Source: Candidatus Obscuribacterales bacterium (GTDB lineage Bacteria; Cyanobacteriota; Vampirovibrionia; Obscuribacterales; Obscuribacteraceae). From it: a stretch of 64,000 nucleotides of DNA. The position numbers were made by a program, and so were the translations under genes. The stretch is from positions 33,791-97,790 of the forward strand of contig JAGVKB010000066.1 of NCBI GenBank assembly GCA_020050835.1, given 5' to 3'. This document shows positions 8,713-17,236 of the stretch, one piece after another; the first letter of the stretch is position 1; each line of letters starts with the position of its first letter. The notes under the pieces are model-generated. The model was given only the letters and a program-made list of their open reading frames with translations. It did no database searches and was not told the DNA's origin.

Positions 8713-10155
8713 ATGCGTAAGCTTTGGCTCTGCCTGCTGACTGCTCTTCTAATAGCGGCTCCGGCAGCCGCTGCTGATTCGCAGCCGGCAGAAGGAGCGG
8801 CCTTGGTCCAAGGCTCAGCCGAATTCTCCGCGCCAGCATCAGGGAGTGAGATAAGCCGCTGGCAAAAACATTACGAAAAGGGCCGCAAAGACTATCACAG
8901 CCGGCTTTACACGAGCGCTCAACAGCACATTCTGGAGTCCATCAAAGAGGCTCGCCGATTCGGGTGGCAGGACAATCGCCTAGTGAAGAGCCGAAACGCA
9001 CTTGCCGAGCTTTATTGCTCGCAAGGGAGATACACCGAAGCCCAGCAGATATTCGACTCGACACTCTCGCTCAGCAAAGGCAGCCAGTCAATTGAATACG
9101 CTCAAAGTTTAAATGGATTGGCCGCGATTGCACTTGCGCGCGGCAATTTCTCCAAGTCCGAATCGTTAAGCAGGCAAGCGCTTGCCATTCGTGAAAAGCT
9201 GCTCGGCAAAGAAAATGCAGCGGTCGGACAATCCTTGCATATTTTGGCAATGGCGCTGGCCAAGCAATCCTGGTTAGACGAAGCCGGGCCATTATTTGCT
9301 CGCTCGATCGCCATCCTGGAGAAAAATCCAGGCAGCGACGACTTCGATCTGGCCGATGGGCTGAGAGACATGGCGCTCTTCTATCAAGCACAAGGGAAGA
9401 CCGACAAGAGCGCTCAACTCTTCACGAAGGCGATCACCTTAAAAGAGCGGTCGATCAGATTGGATATGCCGCCGGCGATCGCCGGTGTGATTAGCTTTCC
9501 CTGGGATGAAGGCTCTCCCGGCTCGGGACAGATAGTCGACGGTATGTATCCACTCAAATACATGACAGTCGGCGGACTGCGAATCGCCGCGACGGTAGTG
9601 CAGAGCATGAACCTGATAGACATCCTGATTTCACTCAAGAACACAACCGATCAAGCGATTGACGTGGGGGTCGGGCCGGTTAACCTTTCGACCGTCAGAC
9701 CGAAAGTAAAGCAGTTCGAACGATTCAATCCGGATGCTATCGACTGGGTGCTCGAAGAAAATACCGTCTGGGACTGGACTCATCGCCAGCCTTCCCTGGC
9801 TATCTTGCAACAGAACACGATAGACCCCGGCAGCATCGCCACCCGCGCGCCGGCCTGTAAGGAGTGCCCGGGCGGCAATGTCTGGGGGCGCTACGGGCGC
9901 TGGGACTCTACTCCCGCCAGCCTTTCCTATTCGACCGCAAAGAATCGGGCTCGCTCCCAAATCGAATCAATTCTGATGGCCGGCGAAGTTAAGTGGGACA
10001 CGGTCCGAGCGCTCGATATGAACATCGTGCGGATTGGACCCAATGAGTCGCGCAGCGGCCTGGTCTACTTTGCAAACCCGCATTTCGGCGAGGCAATCTT
10101 GAGAATTTTCGTCGGCAATACCTCCTTCGACTTTCCGTTTCGTTTGAACGGCTGA
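8713..10155 (+). CDS. Exported TPR protein with unknown C-terminal domain
   Basis: The start is set at the ATG at 8713, which follows GGGAGG and opens a clear signal peptide (MRKLWLCLLTALLIAAPAAAA). After this come kinesin-light-chain-type TPR units over about residues 45-250, with motifs such as YTEAQQIFDSTLSLSK, FSKSESLSRQALAIREK and TDKSAQLFTKAITLKE. The C-terminal half (residues about 250-480) has no TPR and contains a CKEC pair that may form a disulfide or bind metal. The protein probably acts as a periplasmic or surface scaffold. It is one of several such proteins in this window. Function is not known. Confidence 0.8.
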   Translation: MRKLWLCLLTALLIAAPAAAADSQPAEGAALVQGSAEFSAPASGSEISRWQKHYEKGRKDYHSRLYTSAQQHILESIKEARRFGWQDNRLVKSRNALAELYCSQGRYTEAQQIFDSTLSLSKGSQSIEYAQSLNGLAAIALARGNFSKSESLSRQALAIREKLLGKENAAVGQSLHILAMALAKQSWLDEAGPLFARSIAILEKNPGSDDFDLADGLRDMALFYQAQGKTDKSAQLFTKAITLKERSIRLDMPPAIAGVISFPWDEGSPGSGQIVDGMYPLKYMTVGGLRIAATVVQSMNLIDILISLKNTTDQAIDVGVGPVNLSTVRPKVKQFERFNPDAIDWVLEENTVWDWTHRQPSLAILQQNTIDPGSIATRAPACKECPGGNVWGRYGRWDSTPASLSYSTAKNRARSQIESILMAGEVKWDTVRALDMNIVRIGPNESRSGLVYFANPHFGEAILRIFVGNTSFDFPFRLNG

Positions 10156-10262
10156 GGAGACAGCCTAAGTAATGTCCGCAACGACCGGCCGAAGATTGGA
10201 TTGCAGGAGAGCGCTTGAGCGCTCCAAAACGAAGTAAAATAACTGCCGGGTGGAGACGAACA

Positions 10263-11114
10263 ATGAAAGTTCAGGCGATTTTCAATCCAATCAGCGGCGC
10301 ACTCCTTTTGACGGTGGCACTGGCGATAATTGCCGGCGCGCAGGCAGATTCTGACAACGACACCGGCGAGGCCCAGTCTGGCAACTCACCGGCTGCGACA
10401 GTTATCTCCAAAGCCCAGTCAGGAGATCGCGCCAGTCAGTTTAAACTGGCAAAGATGTATGAATCCGGTCAGGGCGTCGCTCAAGATGGGCTGGAGTCCA
10501 TCAAATGGTATCGCAAAGCGGCAGATCAGGGCAGCGCGCCTGCCATGGTTAGGCTGGGCGAAGCGTATGACGCAGGCAGGCTGGTGGCACTCGACCAGGC
10601 AGAAGCGATCAAATGGTTTAAGCAAGCGGCTCAACTGGGCAATGCTCAGGCTGCCTATCAGCTGGGCAAACACTATGACACCGGCTCCGGTGTCGAGGCA
10701 GATCAAACCGAGTCGGTCAAATGGTACCGCCAGGCAGCTGAAAAGCACATGCCACGAGCCGAATTCAGCTTGGCGGAGAAATACCGCACCGGTCAGGGCA
10801 TCGCTCAGGACTACGACGAAGCGATCAAATTGTACCGGCGCGCCTCTCGCAAAAAAGATGCTACCTCCCAATACCGGCTCGGCTTGATGTATTCCGCCGG
10901 CGATGGCTGCGAACGAAATCTACAGCTGGCTTATGTCTTTTTCAATCTAGCTTCAGCTTCTGACGATTCGGTGGCAAGCGACGCCAGAAGCAGGATGAAC
11001 GACATCAGTTCGCAATTGTCAGAGCATGAGTTGAAAGATGCACAGTCGATCGCTCTAAATTACTACAATTCCACCGAAAGGCAAGCCCCGGCTCGCCGCC
11101 GCCGAAACAGATGA
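10263..11114 (+). CDS. Exported Sel1-repeat protein
   Basis: About five Sel1-like repeats occupy residues 45-240, for example MYESGQGVAQDGLESIKWYRKAADQG and YDTGSGVEADQTESVKWYRQAAEK-type units. They form an alpha-solenoid for protein binding. The N-terminus (MKVQAIFNPISGALLLTVALAIIAGAQA) is a probable signal peptide. The chosen ATG is preceded by GGTGGAG, while the longer frame from 10215 would put the signal peptide inside the protein. The tail is basic (ARRRRNR). It lies 107 bases downstream of the TPR gene on the same strand and may be co-transcribed with it. Confidence 0.82.
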   Translation: MKVQAIFNPISGALLLTVALAIIAGAQADSDNDTGEAQSGNSPAATVISKAQSGDRASQFKLAKMYESGQGVAQDGLESIKWYRKAADQGSAPAMVRLGEAYDAGRLVALDQAEAIKWFKQAAQLGNAQAAYQLGKHYDTGSGVEADQTESVKWYRQAAEKHMPRAEFSLAEKYRTGQGIAQDYDEAIKLYRRASRKKDATSQYRLGLMYSAGDGCERNLQLAYVFFNLASASDDSVASDARSRMNDISSQLSEHELKDAQSIALNYYNSTERQAPARRRRNR

Positions 11115-11176
11115 CTTCAGCGCCGAATCTTCGGTCGGTGTCATTTTGAACTTGCGGAAGGCGGCGACTAGTTAAA

Positions 11177-11248
11177 TAGGGTCAGGGGGATTCGAACCCC
11201 CTTCTCCGGCTTGAGAGACCGGCGTCCTTCCCGCTAGACGATAACCCC
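11177..11248 (-). tRNA. tRNA-Glu (CUC)
   Basis: Read on the minus strand, it folds as a full cloverleaf: acceptor GGGGTTA with TGACCCT (first pair G-U), D arm GTCTAGCGGGAAGGAC, anticodon arm CCGGT-CTCTCAA-GCCGG with anticodon CUC, and T arm GGGGG-TTCGAAT-CCCCC. CCA is not encoded. The TC at positions 8-9 followed by GTCTAG is typical of bacterial tRNA-Glu. Confidence 0.93.
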
Positions 11249-11511
11249 GCATTCAGGCAGCGCATCCGACTCACCTCATTTTCCTGCCTGAAACCACCTG
11301 TGGTGCAGCCTGAACAGACTGCGATTGGCCGGCGGCGCGATCGATCACCTCCTTGGCGCCGCTGCGAGTATGTCACCATGGGCGGTGCGGACGGCCCGCA
11401 GACCGCCCCTCCAGAACCGCTCCAGAAGTCAGTGGCCAAGCGAGAATACGACGTTGTCGCATTCTGTGCGCGAAGCCAAGCTCCAACCTGGGAGCAACTC
11501 TACCGCCTAGT

Positions 11512-11583
11512 CTGGGTGGCGAGGACTCGAACCTCAATTCTCAGATTCAGAGTCTGATTTCCTACCAGTTAGAAGACCACCCA
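11512..11583 (-). tRNA. tRNA-Gln (CUG)
   Basis: Minus-strand cloverleaf with a perfect 7-bp acceptor (TGGGTGG / CCACCCA), D arm TTCTAACTGGTAGGAA, anticodon arm TCAGA-CTCTGAA-TCTGA with anticodon CUG, T arm loop TTCGAGT, and discriminator G. CCA is not encoded. It lies 263 bases upstream of the tRNA-Glu on the same strand. The gap between them (11249-11511) holds a 9-bp inverted repeat near 11252-11291 but no third tRNA. Confidence 0.93.
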
Positions 11584-11847
11584 ATCTACCTTCGTGGGTG
11601 GGACAAAAACCAAAATCCCGAGCTCACGACCGGCGCTACTGCCGGTGGCAGACATTCAAGCTGTCGATGTATTTTGGTTCTCGTTGACTTCTTCGCATAA
11701 AAACTATCTCTACTTACTCAGGACAAGATTAGCATCATATCATGACTGGCTCGGCATGACAAGAGCCTGACTCAAGATTTCCAGCCGATTGAAATTTGTG
11801 AGCGCCCGGCAACTGCCACCACGCACGATACCATACCAAAACCGCTG
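11584..11847. other. Gene-free stretch upstream of tRNA-Gln
   Basis: This should hold the promoter for the tRNAs on the minus strand. A short hairpin (CCGGC / GCCGG) is seen near 11632-11648. No coding ORF is convincing; plus-strand frames run through the tRNA genes. Confidence 0.35.
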
Positions 11848-12159
11848 TTAACGCCAAGGTGATACCAGCGAGGCGCCAAAATGCCATTTCGATTCCGCTG
11901 CGTGCGCGGCAGAATTGTGGATCAAACTCTTACTGATGCCGCTTAGACAAAGTACCAAGCAGATGGTGAGCAAAAGACCGGTGCCACGCGGCACGCCCAG
12001 TCCAGGATGCACGCGGCTATCGGCAGCCGCCTTGCTTACAACTTCTTTAGCCGTCGATTCCATTTGCTTATCGGTCTCCGGAGCTTCGGTCGAGGAAGCG
12101 CTTATCAGTCGAAACAGGGCGCCCTTTGTACAAGAATCGCCGGTCGGCGGAAATTCCAC
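11848..12159 (-). CDS. Hypothetical small membrane protein
   Basis: 103 residues from a GTG start, preceded by a GGGG stretch. The first half is hydrophilic (TEAPETDKQMESTAKEVV). One hydrophobic segment (TGLLLTICLVLCLSGIS) lies at about residues 61-80 and would anchor it in the membrane with a short tail. It follows the TPR gene on the same strand after 65 bases. I do not recognise a family. Overlapping plus-strand frames of similar size exist, so whether this is a real gene is not certain. Confidence 0.35.
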   Translation of the reverse strand: MEFPPTGDSCTKGALFRLISASSTEAPETDKQMESTAKEVVSKAAADSRVHPGLGVPRGTGLLLTICLVLCLSGISKSLIHNSAAHAAESKWHFGASLVSPWR

Positions 12160-12224
12160 ATCCCCAACTCGGGGGAAGCTTGTCGAGACAACCGGTTATG
12201 GACTCCACTTAAAGGACTAATCAA

Positions 12225-12998
12225 TTAGGACAAGCCGGTCTGAGAACCGATATTGCCAGCCAAGCTTTCGGCTTCGGCCACTAGCTGATCGGACTCTTGA
12301 GTTCGGCCTAGCTTTTTCAGGAAATCGGCATAGGCTCGCAAAACTTGTTCTAGCCCGCGCCATTTTGCACGCTGGCGATAAGCATCAACCGAACGCTTGA
12401 AAGACTTCTCGGCATCTTCGTTTTTGCCTAGCTCTTGAAAGGTAATCGCCTGATCGTAAAGGAAGTCTTCGACTGGTCCCCAGGGCGTATCAGCCGCAGT
12501 GACAGCTTTCTTGAGGAGAGCTTCGGCATCGGTCCATTTACCGGTTTTCTCGTATAAATGGATGAGTCTTCCAGTCACATGAAGGATGTCCGGGCGATCC
12601 GCACGCGAAGTCTTTTGATGAATCTCGAGCGCTTTCTTAAGAAGCGGTTCGGCCTCTTCGAGCCGCCCCTGGGCCAGGTAGCACTCAGCCAGATGCTCGA
12701 CGACCGGACCAACCTTTGCATGCTCTGGATAGTAAGCCGCCTCAAGCATTGTTTGGGCCTTTTTGAACTGCTCCTCGGCTGCCGGATAGCTCTTCTGCAA
12801 AAGGTCGAGCCGCCCAAGCGCAAAATGCGTCTCAGCTACGGCCGCAGCATTTGGACCCAATTCACTCTCCTTGAGCCGAAGCGCTTCATTGAGCCGGGAA
12901 GCTGCTTCTTCGTATCGGCCGAGCGTCTCGGCACGGGCGGCCTGCTGCTCTTTGACTTCGGCAGCATAGAGCGCGTTTTGAGTTTCTGACTGTTTCAT
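12225..12998 (-). CDS. Cytoplasmic TPR protein
   Basis: 257 residues, nearly all tetratricopeptide repeats of the kinesin-light-chain kind. Units include YEEAASRLNEALRLKE, YPAAEEQFKKAQTMLE, LEEAEPLLKKALEIHQK, WTDAEALLKKAVTAAD and EDAEKSFKRSVDAYRQ. There is no signal peptide or membrane segment, which separates it from the exported TPR proteins nearby. It probably serves as a protein-interaction scaffold. The ribosome site is weak (GGAT). No partner can be named from context. Confidence 0.8.
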   Translation of the reverse strand: MKQSETQNALYAAEVKEQQAARAETLGRYEEAASRLNEALRLKESELGPNAAAVAETHFALGRLDLLQKSYPAAEEQFKKAQTMLEAAYYPEHAKVGPVVEHLAECYLAQGRLEEAEPLLKKALEIHQKTSRADRPDILHVTGRLIHLYEKTGKWTDAEALLKKAVTAADTPWGPVEDFLYDQAITFQELGKNEDAEKSFKRSVDAYRQRAKWRGLEQVLRAYADFLKKLGRTQESDQLVAEAESLAGNIGSQTGLS

Positions 12999-13485
12999 AA
13001 TCTGATTCTATCCAGGGTTGGTTTTCAAGCTAGCGAGCAGGAAGCTCCAGCTGATCTTATCGTGTCGAAAAGCAAATTACCCGCTAAGTAAACTCAGAAG
13101 CGGCCAGCAGTGCCGGACCTAAAGAGATTGGGATCAAATATATTGTTTGTCTAGGCAGCAATTTACCGAGGTAAAGGTGGACAAAAGCGACTTATTGCCT
13201 GGGCTGGCAGACCGCTATCACGAGTTTATCGAGCTCAGCCTGTCGACATCAGCTGGTGGTCCAGTCAGGCAGCAAACCGGCTGTCGTAAGCCAGCTCGAG
13301 CTGCTATTGTTGGATCATCTCGATGATCACGGCAAGCCGAGCCTGCCATATGTAACCGAGCTGTTCCTGGTAAGAAAGTTCGCCCACTAAGACATGCCGA
13401 GGTTACAAGCGAGAGTCCAACCGGCACTTTTCAAGAATTCCTTCGTCCATCTGGGCAAGAGGCGACAATTTAAGGAGGCGCTGTC
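12999..13485. other. Gene-poor stretch with a decayed reading frame
   Basis: 487 bases between a minus-strand TPR gene and a plus-strand membrane gene. Apart from the possible broken ORF at 13177-13390 (listed separately) and a short palindrome near 13314-13329 (GATCATCTCGATGATC), I see nothing. The AAGGAGG-type ribosome site for the next gene is at its right end. Confidence 0.4.
13177..13390 (+). pseudogene. Possible frameshifted small ORF
   Basis: A GTG at 13177 behind GAGG opens a frame reading VDKSDLLPGLADRYHEFIEL and on to about codon 38, then runs into a stop at 13324. The overlapping +1 frame from about 13289 reads SQLELLLLDHLDDHGKPSLP and on to a TAA at 13388. Joined, they would give a helical protein of about 70 residues. 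This may be a decayed gene, a sequencing error or chance. Confidence 0.25.
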
Positions 13486-13884
13486 ATGACCAGGTTGCTA
13501 GTTAGAATACTTTTGTCCGCGCTGGCATTTATGTATATCCTGCCGATGATCGGTGGAATTACTTTCCATGGCGGCTTCGTATCCGCTATCGGCATGGCAG
13601 TCTTCTTTGGAATTATGGTTTGGCTGGTCGATATTGTGGCCGTGGCTCTGTCGGCGATGGTTGCGGTCGGCACGCTCGGCACGGCGCTTTTCTGGTTGAT
13701 TCCGGTTTGGCTCTTAGGATTTTGGCTGCTGCCGGCGGTTGCGCTCAAACTTGTGTCCGATTTCATGCCCGCCTATCTGACTGTCTCCGGGTGGATTCCA
13801 GCCATTCTCGGTAGCTTGGTCCTGATGTTGGTCGGACTGGTAACGAGCGGATCGATGTACAACACGGTCAGACGACCAGCATAG
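13486..13884 (+). CDS. Small integral membrane protein, holin-IV-like
   Basis: 132 residues with about four hydrophobic helices, beginning MTRLLVRILLSALAFMYILP. The pattern recalls the small phage-holin family IV/YvlD membrane proteins, but there is no decisive motif. It has a clear ribosome site (AAGGAGG) and is followed by a good intrinsic terminator at 13917, so it appears to be transcribed alone. The function is unknown. Confidence 0.6.
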   Translation: MTRLLVRILLSALAFMYILPMIGGITFHGGFVSAIGMAVFFGIMVWLVDIVAVALSAMVAVGTLGTALFWLIPVWLLGFWLLPAVALKLVSDFMPAYLTVSGWIPAILGSLVLMLVGLVTSGSMYNTVRRPA

Positions 13885-13916
13885 ACAAGCCGAACTAGTC
13901 CAAGCAAACACTGTTC

Positions 13917-13944
13917 CCAGGCGCATTCCCGGCGATGCGCCTGG
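13917..13944 (+). terminator. Intrinsic terminator
   Basis: Perfect 10-bp stem CCAGGCGCAT / ATGCGCCTGG with an 8-base loop, followed by TTCTTT. It lies 32 bases after the stop of the small membrane protein gene. Confidence 0.75.
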
Positions 13945-14041
13945 TTCTTTCAGTCACCACCGGCGGAGCAGCGCCAGCGGTGCCGGAAGCAATAGCCGCA
14001 GCCGAAGCCACATTACTGTCAGTCAATCAGTAAGCAAACAA

Positions 14042-14108
14042 AAAACAGGCCCGGTCGGTCGAACCTTAGAGGAGGAGGAGAACTAGTCTTTCCTGCCGGA
14101 CCTGTTTT
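14042..14108. repeat. Long-looped inverted repeat upstream of relA/spoT
   Basis: AAAACAGG-C-CCGG (14042-14054) pairs with CCGG-A-CCTGTTTT (14096-14108), giving 12 base pairs with one mismatch. The loop of about 40 bases is purine-rich (GAGGAGGAGGAG). The T-rich right arm could work as a terminator of read-through or as a leader element of the relA/spoT gene, which starts 250 bases on. The rest of 13945-14357 shows no gene. Confidence 0.4.
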
Positions 14109-14357
14109 CTGTCAACAGCACAATTTTCTCATTGGAAATTTCTACTTACAACCGTAAAATCCCCACCGCAGGCGTCGCTCGAGACCTCAATTAATTAGCA
14201 GGATGCAAGCACATATCTGACAATGTCAGCAATCATGTAGTAGGAGACATACCGCTTTAACACTAAACAGTTCGTCACGCTGCCCAAATTACGCTGTATT
14301 TGGTGTTTGGGCAAATGTATAATCTTCATTAACTCTATTCCGAAGGCAGCCGCGCAG

Positions 14358-16643
14358 ATGACTCTTGCGATCGAGAATCTTTTATTTGAAGTCCTGGACC
14401 GGCAAGAAAGACCAGCTGAAGATGTAGCGGTCATACGCAGCGCCTATGAATTCGCCTACAAAGCGCACGACGGGCAGTTTCGCAAGTCTGAAGAACCCTA
14501 TATCATCCATCCGGTGTCGGTGGCCAGAGTCCTGACCGAGCTCAACGCCGACCGTGAGACTATCTGCTCGGCCCTCCTGCACGATGTCGTCGAAGACTGC
14601 AACATAAGCCCGAAGGAGATCGAAGAAAAGTTCGGCGCTCAAGTCAGGAAGATAGTCGAAGGTGTAACCAAGCTCGGCAAATTCAGTTTCAGCTCCAAAG
14701 AAGAGCGCCAAGCCGAGAACTTCCGCAAGCTGATTGTGGCGATCGCCGAAGACGTCAGAGTGGTTTTGGTCAAATTGGCAGACCGGCTGCACAATATGCA
14801 GACGCTCGATCATATGGCCGAAAAGAAGCAAAAGGAGATAGCCAAAGAGACGCTCGAGATTTACGCCCCGCTGGCCAATCGCTTCGGATTAGGGAAGATG
14901 AAGTGGGAGCTCGAAGATTTGAGCTTGAAATATCTTCATCCCGATGAATTTCAACGAATTGAAGAGATGGTCGCAGCCAGTCGGGCGCAGCGAGAGGCGC
15001 TGATCGACCAGGCTGTCGCCACCCTTAAATCGGACGTCGAGTCGCGCGGGATCAATTCGGACATCGTCGGCCGGCCGAAGCATACGTACGGCATCTGGAA
15101 GAAGATGAACCTGCAGGGCAAATCGTTCGAAGAGCTTTATGACGTGCTGGCAATTCGCGTCATTATCGACAGCAGCGACGATAAGAATTACTGCGAGCTC
15201 GGCTCCGATCCAGACACGCAAAAGTGTTACGAGGTAATGGGCTTGGTGCACTCGCTGTTCCGACCGATTCCCGGACGCTTCAAAGACTACATAGCGATGG
15301 CCAAGCCGAACAACTACCAATCGCTCCACACGGTCGTAATCGGTCCGAAGGGTCATGCGATGGAGGTCCAAATCCGAACCAGGCGTATGCACCACGTGGC
15401 TGAATTCGGAATTGCAGCGCACTGGCGCTACAAAGAGAGCGACGGCGAATCAGTCAAAGCCGACAGTCCAATCGATCGTAAACTCGCCTGGCTCAGACAA
15501 TTGGTCGAATGGCAGCAAGACTTGAAAGATTCACAAGAGTATCTCGATACAGTTAAGATGGACTTGTTCGCCGACGAAGTCTTCGTGTTTTCGCCGCGCG
15601 GTGATGTCTTCGATCTGCCGACCGGTTCGACACCGATTGACTTTGCCTACCGAATCCACACCGATATCGGTCATCACACGATTGGAGCAAGAATCAACGA
15701 GCGAATAGTTCCGTTGAATTCGGTGTTGAAAAACGGTGACATCGCCGAAATTATCACGGCCAAGAATGCTCATCCTCATATGGATTGGCTTAACTTCGCC
15801 CAGACGCACAGCGCAAAAAATCGCATCAGACAATGGTTCAAGAAACACCATCGCGAAGAGCATATTCAGCAAGGTCGCCAGATGCTGGAAGCCGAGCTCG
15901 GGCGGCAGGGGCTTGATGAACTGATCAAATCGGACAAGTTCAAAGAGATCGGCAAACGCCTGAATCTAACCGAATCAGACGACATTCTGGCCGCTATCGG
16001 CTACGGCGATCTCTCAACGACGCAAGTAGTCAACAAAGTGCGCGAGCAGGAATCACTGGAAAGTCGTGTCGCCAAGCGACTTACCTCCTTGCCGGCTCAA
16101 CCGGAGCAGCGCCACGGCAATGTCGGAAGTTTGGGCGGTTTGATGCACCACCTGGCGAAATGCTGTTCGCCCGTGCCTGGTGAGGAGATAGTCGGCGTAG
16201 TTACGCGCGGCAGCGGGATCGCAGTCCATCGCAGCGACTGCAACAATTTGCTCAAGATTGAAGCCGAAAGACACATGCCTGTCGATTGGTCGCAGGAGCG
16301 AAACAATACTTATCCGGCCTCGCTGAAAGTAGAGTGCATCGATCGCGTTGGTATCGCCGGTGATATCTTGAAGAAGATCTCCGACTACAAAATCAACCTC
16401 AAGGATTTGCGGGTCGAAACGCATAAAGACTCGAAGACTGCCACAATTCATCTCATTCTTGATGTGCTCGATATCGATCAGCTGACCAGGATTTCGCAGG
16501 CGATCAGCCAAATTAGCGACGTCTTGCTCGTGCAACGCAGAGATCATCGTAAACGCGGCAACGGCACTAATAACGTGACACCGCTGCCGAAAGGCCGGAG
16601 CACAGAACCGCCACCCAAGAAGCAAGCCAAATCCCGCGAATGA
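14358..16643 (+). CDS. Bifunctional (p)ppGpp synthetase/hydrolase RelA/SpoT
   Basis: Rel family enzyme that makes and degrades (p)ppGpp in the stringent response. Domain order is complete. The HD hydrolase has LLHDVVED near residue 75. The synthetase has RFKDYIAMAKPNNYQSLHT near residues 305-322 and EVQIRT. TGS lies at about 400-465. A conserved-cysteine region (HLAKCCSPVPGEEI) is near 595, and the ACT domain is at the C-terminus. Both active sites look intact, so it should be bifunctional. I chose the ATG at 14358 because the TTG at 14307 adds a tail not typical of the family. Its stop overlaps the next ATG (ATGA). Confidence 0.93.
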   Translation: MTLAIENLLFEVLDRQERPAEDVAVIRSAYEFAYKAHDGQFRKSEEPYIIHPVSVARVLTELNADRETICSALLHDVVEDCNISPKEIEEKFGAQVRKIVEGVTKLGKFSFSSKEERQAENFRKLIVAIAEDVRVVLVKLADRLHNMQTLDHMAEKKQKEIAKETLEIYAPLANRFGLGKMKWELEDLSLKYLHPDEFQRIEEMVAASRAQREALIDQAVATLKSDVESRGINSDIVGRPKHTYGIWKKMNLQGKSFEELYDVLAIRVIIDSSDDKNYCELGSDPDTQKCYEVMGLVHSLFRPIPGRFKDYIAMAKPNNYQSLHTVVIGPKGHAMEVQIRTRRMHHVAEFGIAAHWRYKESDGESVKADSPIDRKLAWLRQLVEWQQDLKDSQEYLDTVKMDLFADEVFVFSPRGDVFDLPTGSTPIDFAYRIHTDIGHHTIGARINERIVPLNSVLKNGDIAEIITAKNAHPHMDWLNFAQTHSAKNRIRQWFKKHHREEHIQQGRQMLEAELGRQGLDELIKSDKFKEIGKRLNLTESDDILAAIGYGDLSTTQVVNKVREQESLESRVAKRLTSLPAQPEQRHGNVGSLGGLMHHLAKCCSPVPGEEIVGVVTRGSGIAVHRSDCNNLLKIEAERHMPVDWSQERNNTYPASLKVECIDRVGIAGDILKKISDYKINLKDLRVETHKDSKTATIHLILDVLDIDQLTRISQAISQISDVLLVQRRDHRKRGNGTNNVTPLPKGRSTEPPPKKQAKSRE

Positions 16644-17236
16644 GAATTGTCCTGGCAACCAAGAACCCCGGAAAGCTCAAAGAGTTTTCGCAACTTGCCG
16701 GTGATACTGACTGGCTGGACCTCGAGTTGGCACCGGACGATTATCAGGCCGAAGAGACCGGCGACACATTCATGGAGAATGCTGAAATCAAGGCGCGACA
16801 GGCAGCGAAATTGACCGCCATGATTTCGGTGGCCGATGATTCCGGAATCTGCGTAGAGGCACTCGACGGGCGACCCGGCGTTCATTCGTCGCGCTACTGC
16901 GATGGCGATGAAGCGCTCGGTCGCACCAAGCTGCTAGCCGAACTTGCGGCCGTACCGGCAGACAGGCGTGGTGCTACCTATGTTTGCAGTATGGTAGTTT
17001 GCGGAGCCGACGGCGCCGTGCTATTTTCTACCGAAGCTCTCTGGAGTGGACAGATTGGCTTTGCGGAAAAGGGCGCCAACGGGTTTGGATTCGACCCGAT
17101 TTTTTATCTTCCCGACTGCCAGCTGACAGCAGCAGAGCTAAGCCCAGGCGAGAAAAACTCCGTATCTCACCGCGGGAAGGCCTGGCGACTGGTCCTCAAG
17201 TATCTGGCGACGATGGTGGCTACAAAAGCGATATGA
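16640..17236 (+). CDS. rdgB: XTP/dITP pyrophosphatase (RdgB/HAM1)
   Basis: Removes non-canonical purine nucleoside triphosphates (dITP, XTP) from the pool. The 198-residue protein shows the family marks: the N-terminal LATKNPGKLKEF, the metal-binding ADDSGICVEALDGRPG, GFGFDPIF and the C-terminal SHRGKA. The start codon overlaps the relA/spoT stop by 4 bases and its own stop overlaps the next start, so the three genes should be translationally coupled. Confidence 0.93.
   Translation: MRIVLATKNPGKLKEFSQLAGDTDWLDLELAPDDYQAEETGDTFMENAEIKARQAAKLTAMISVADDSGICVEALDGRPGVHSSRYCDGDEALGRTKLLAELAAVPADRRGATYVCSMVVCGADGAVLFSTEALWSGQIGFAEKGANGFGFDPIFYLPDCQLTAAELSPGEKNSVSHRGKAWRLVLKYLATMVATKAI

Noticed and set aside
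11182..11700. ORFs over the tRNA region on both strands
   Set aside because: They run through the tRNA-Glu and tRNA-Gln genes, so coding is implausible.
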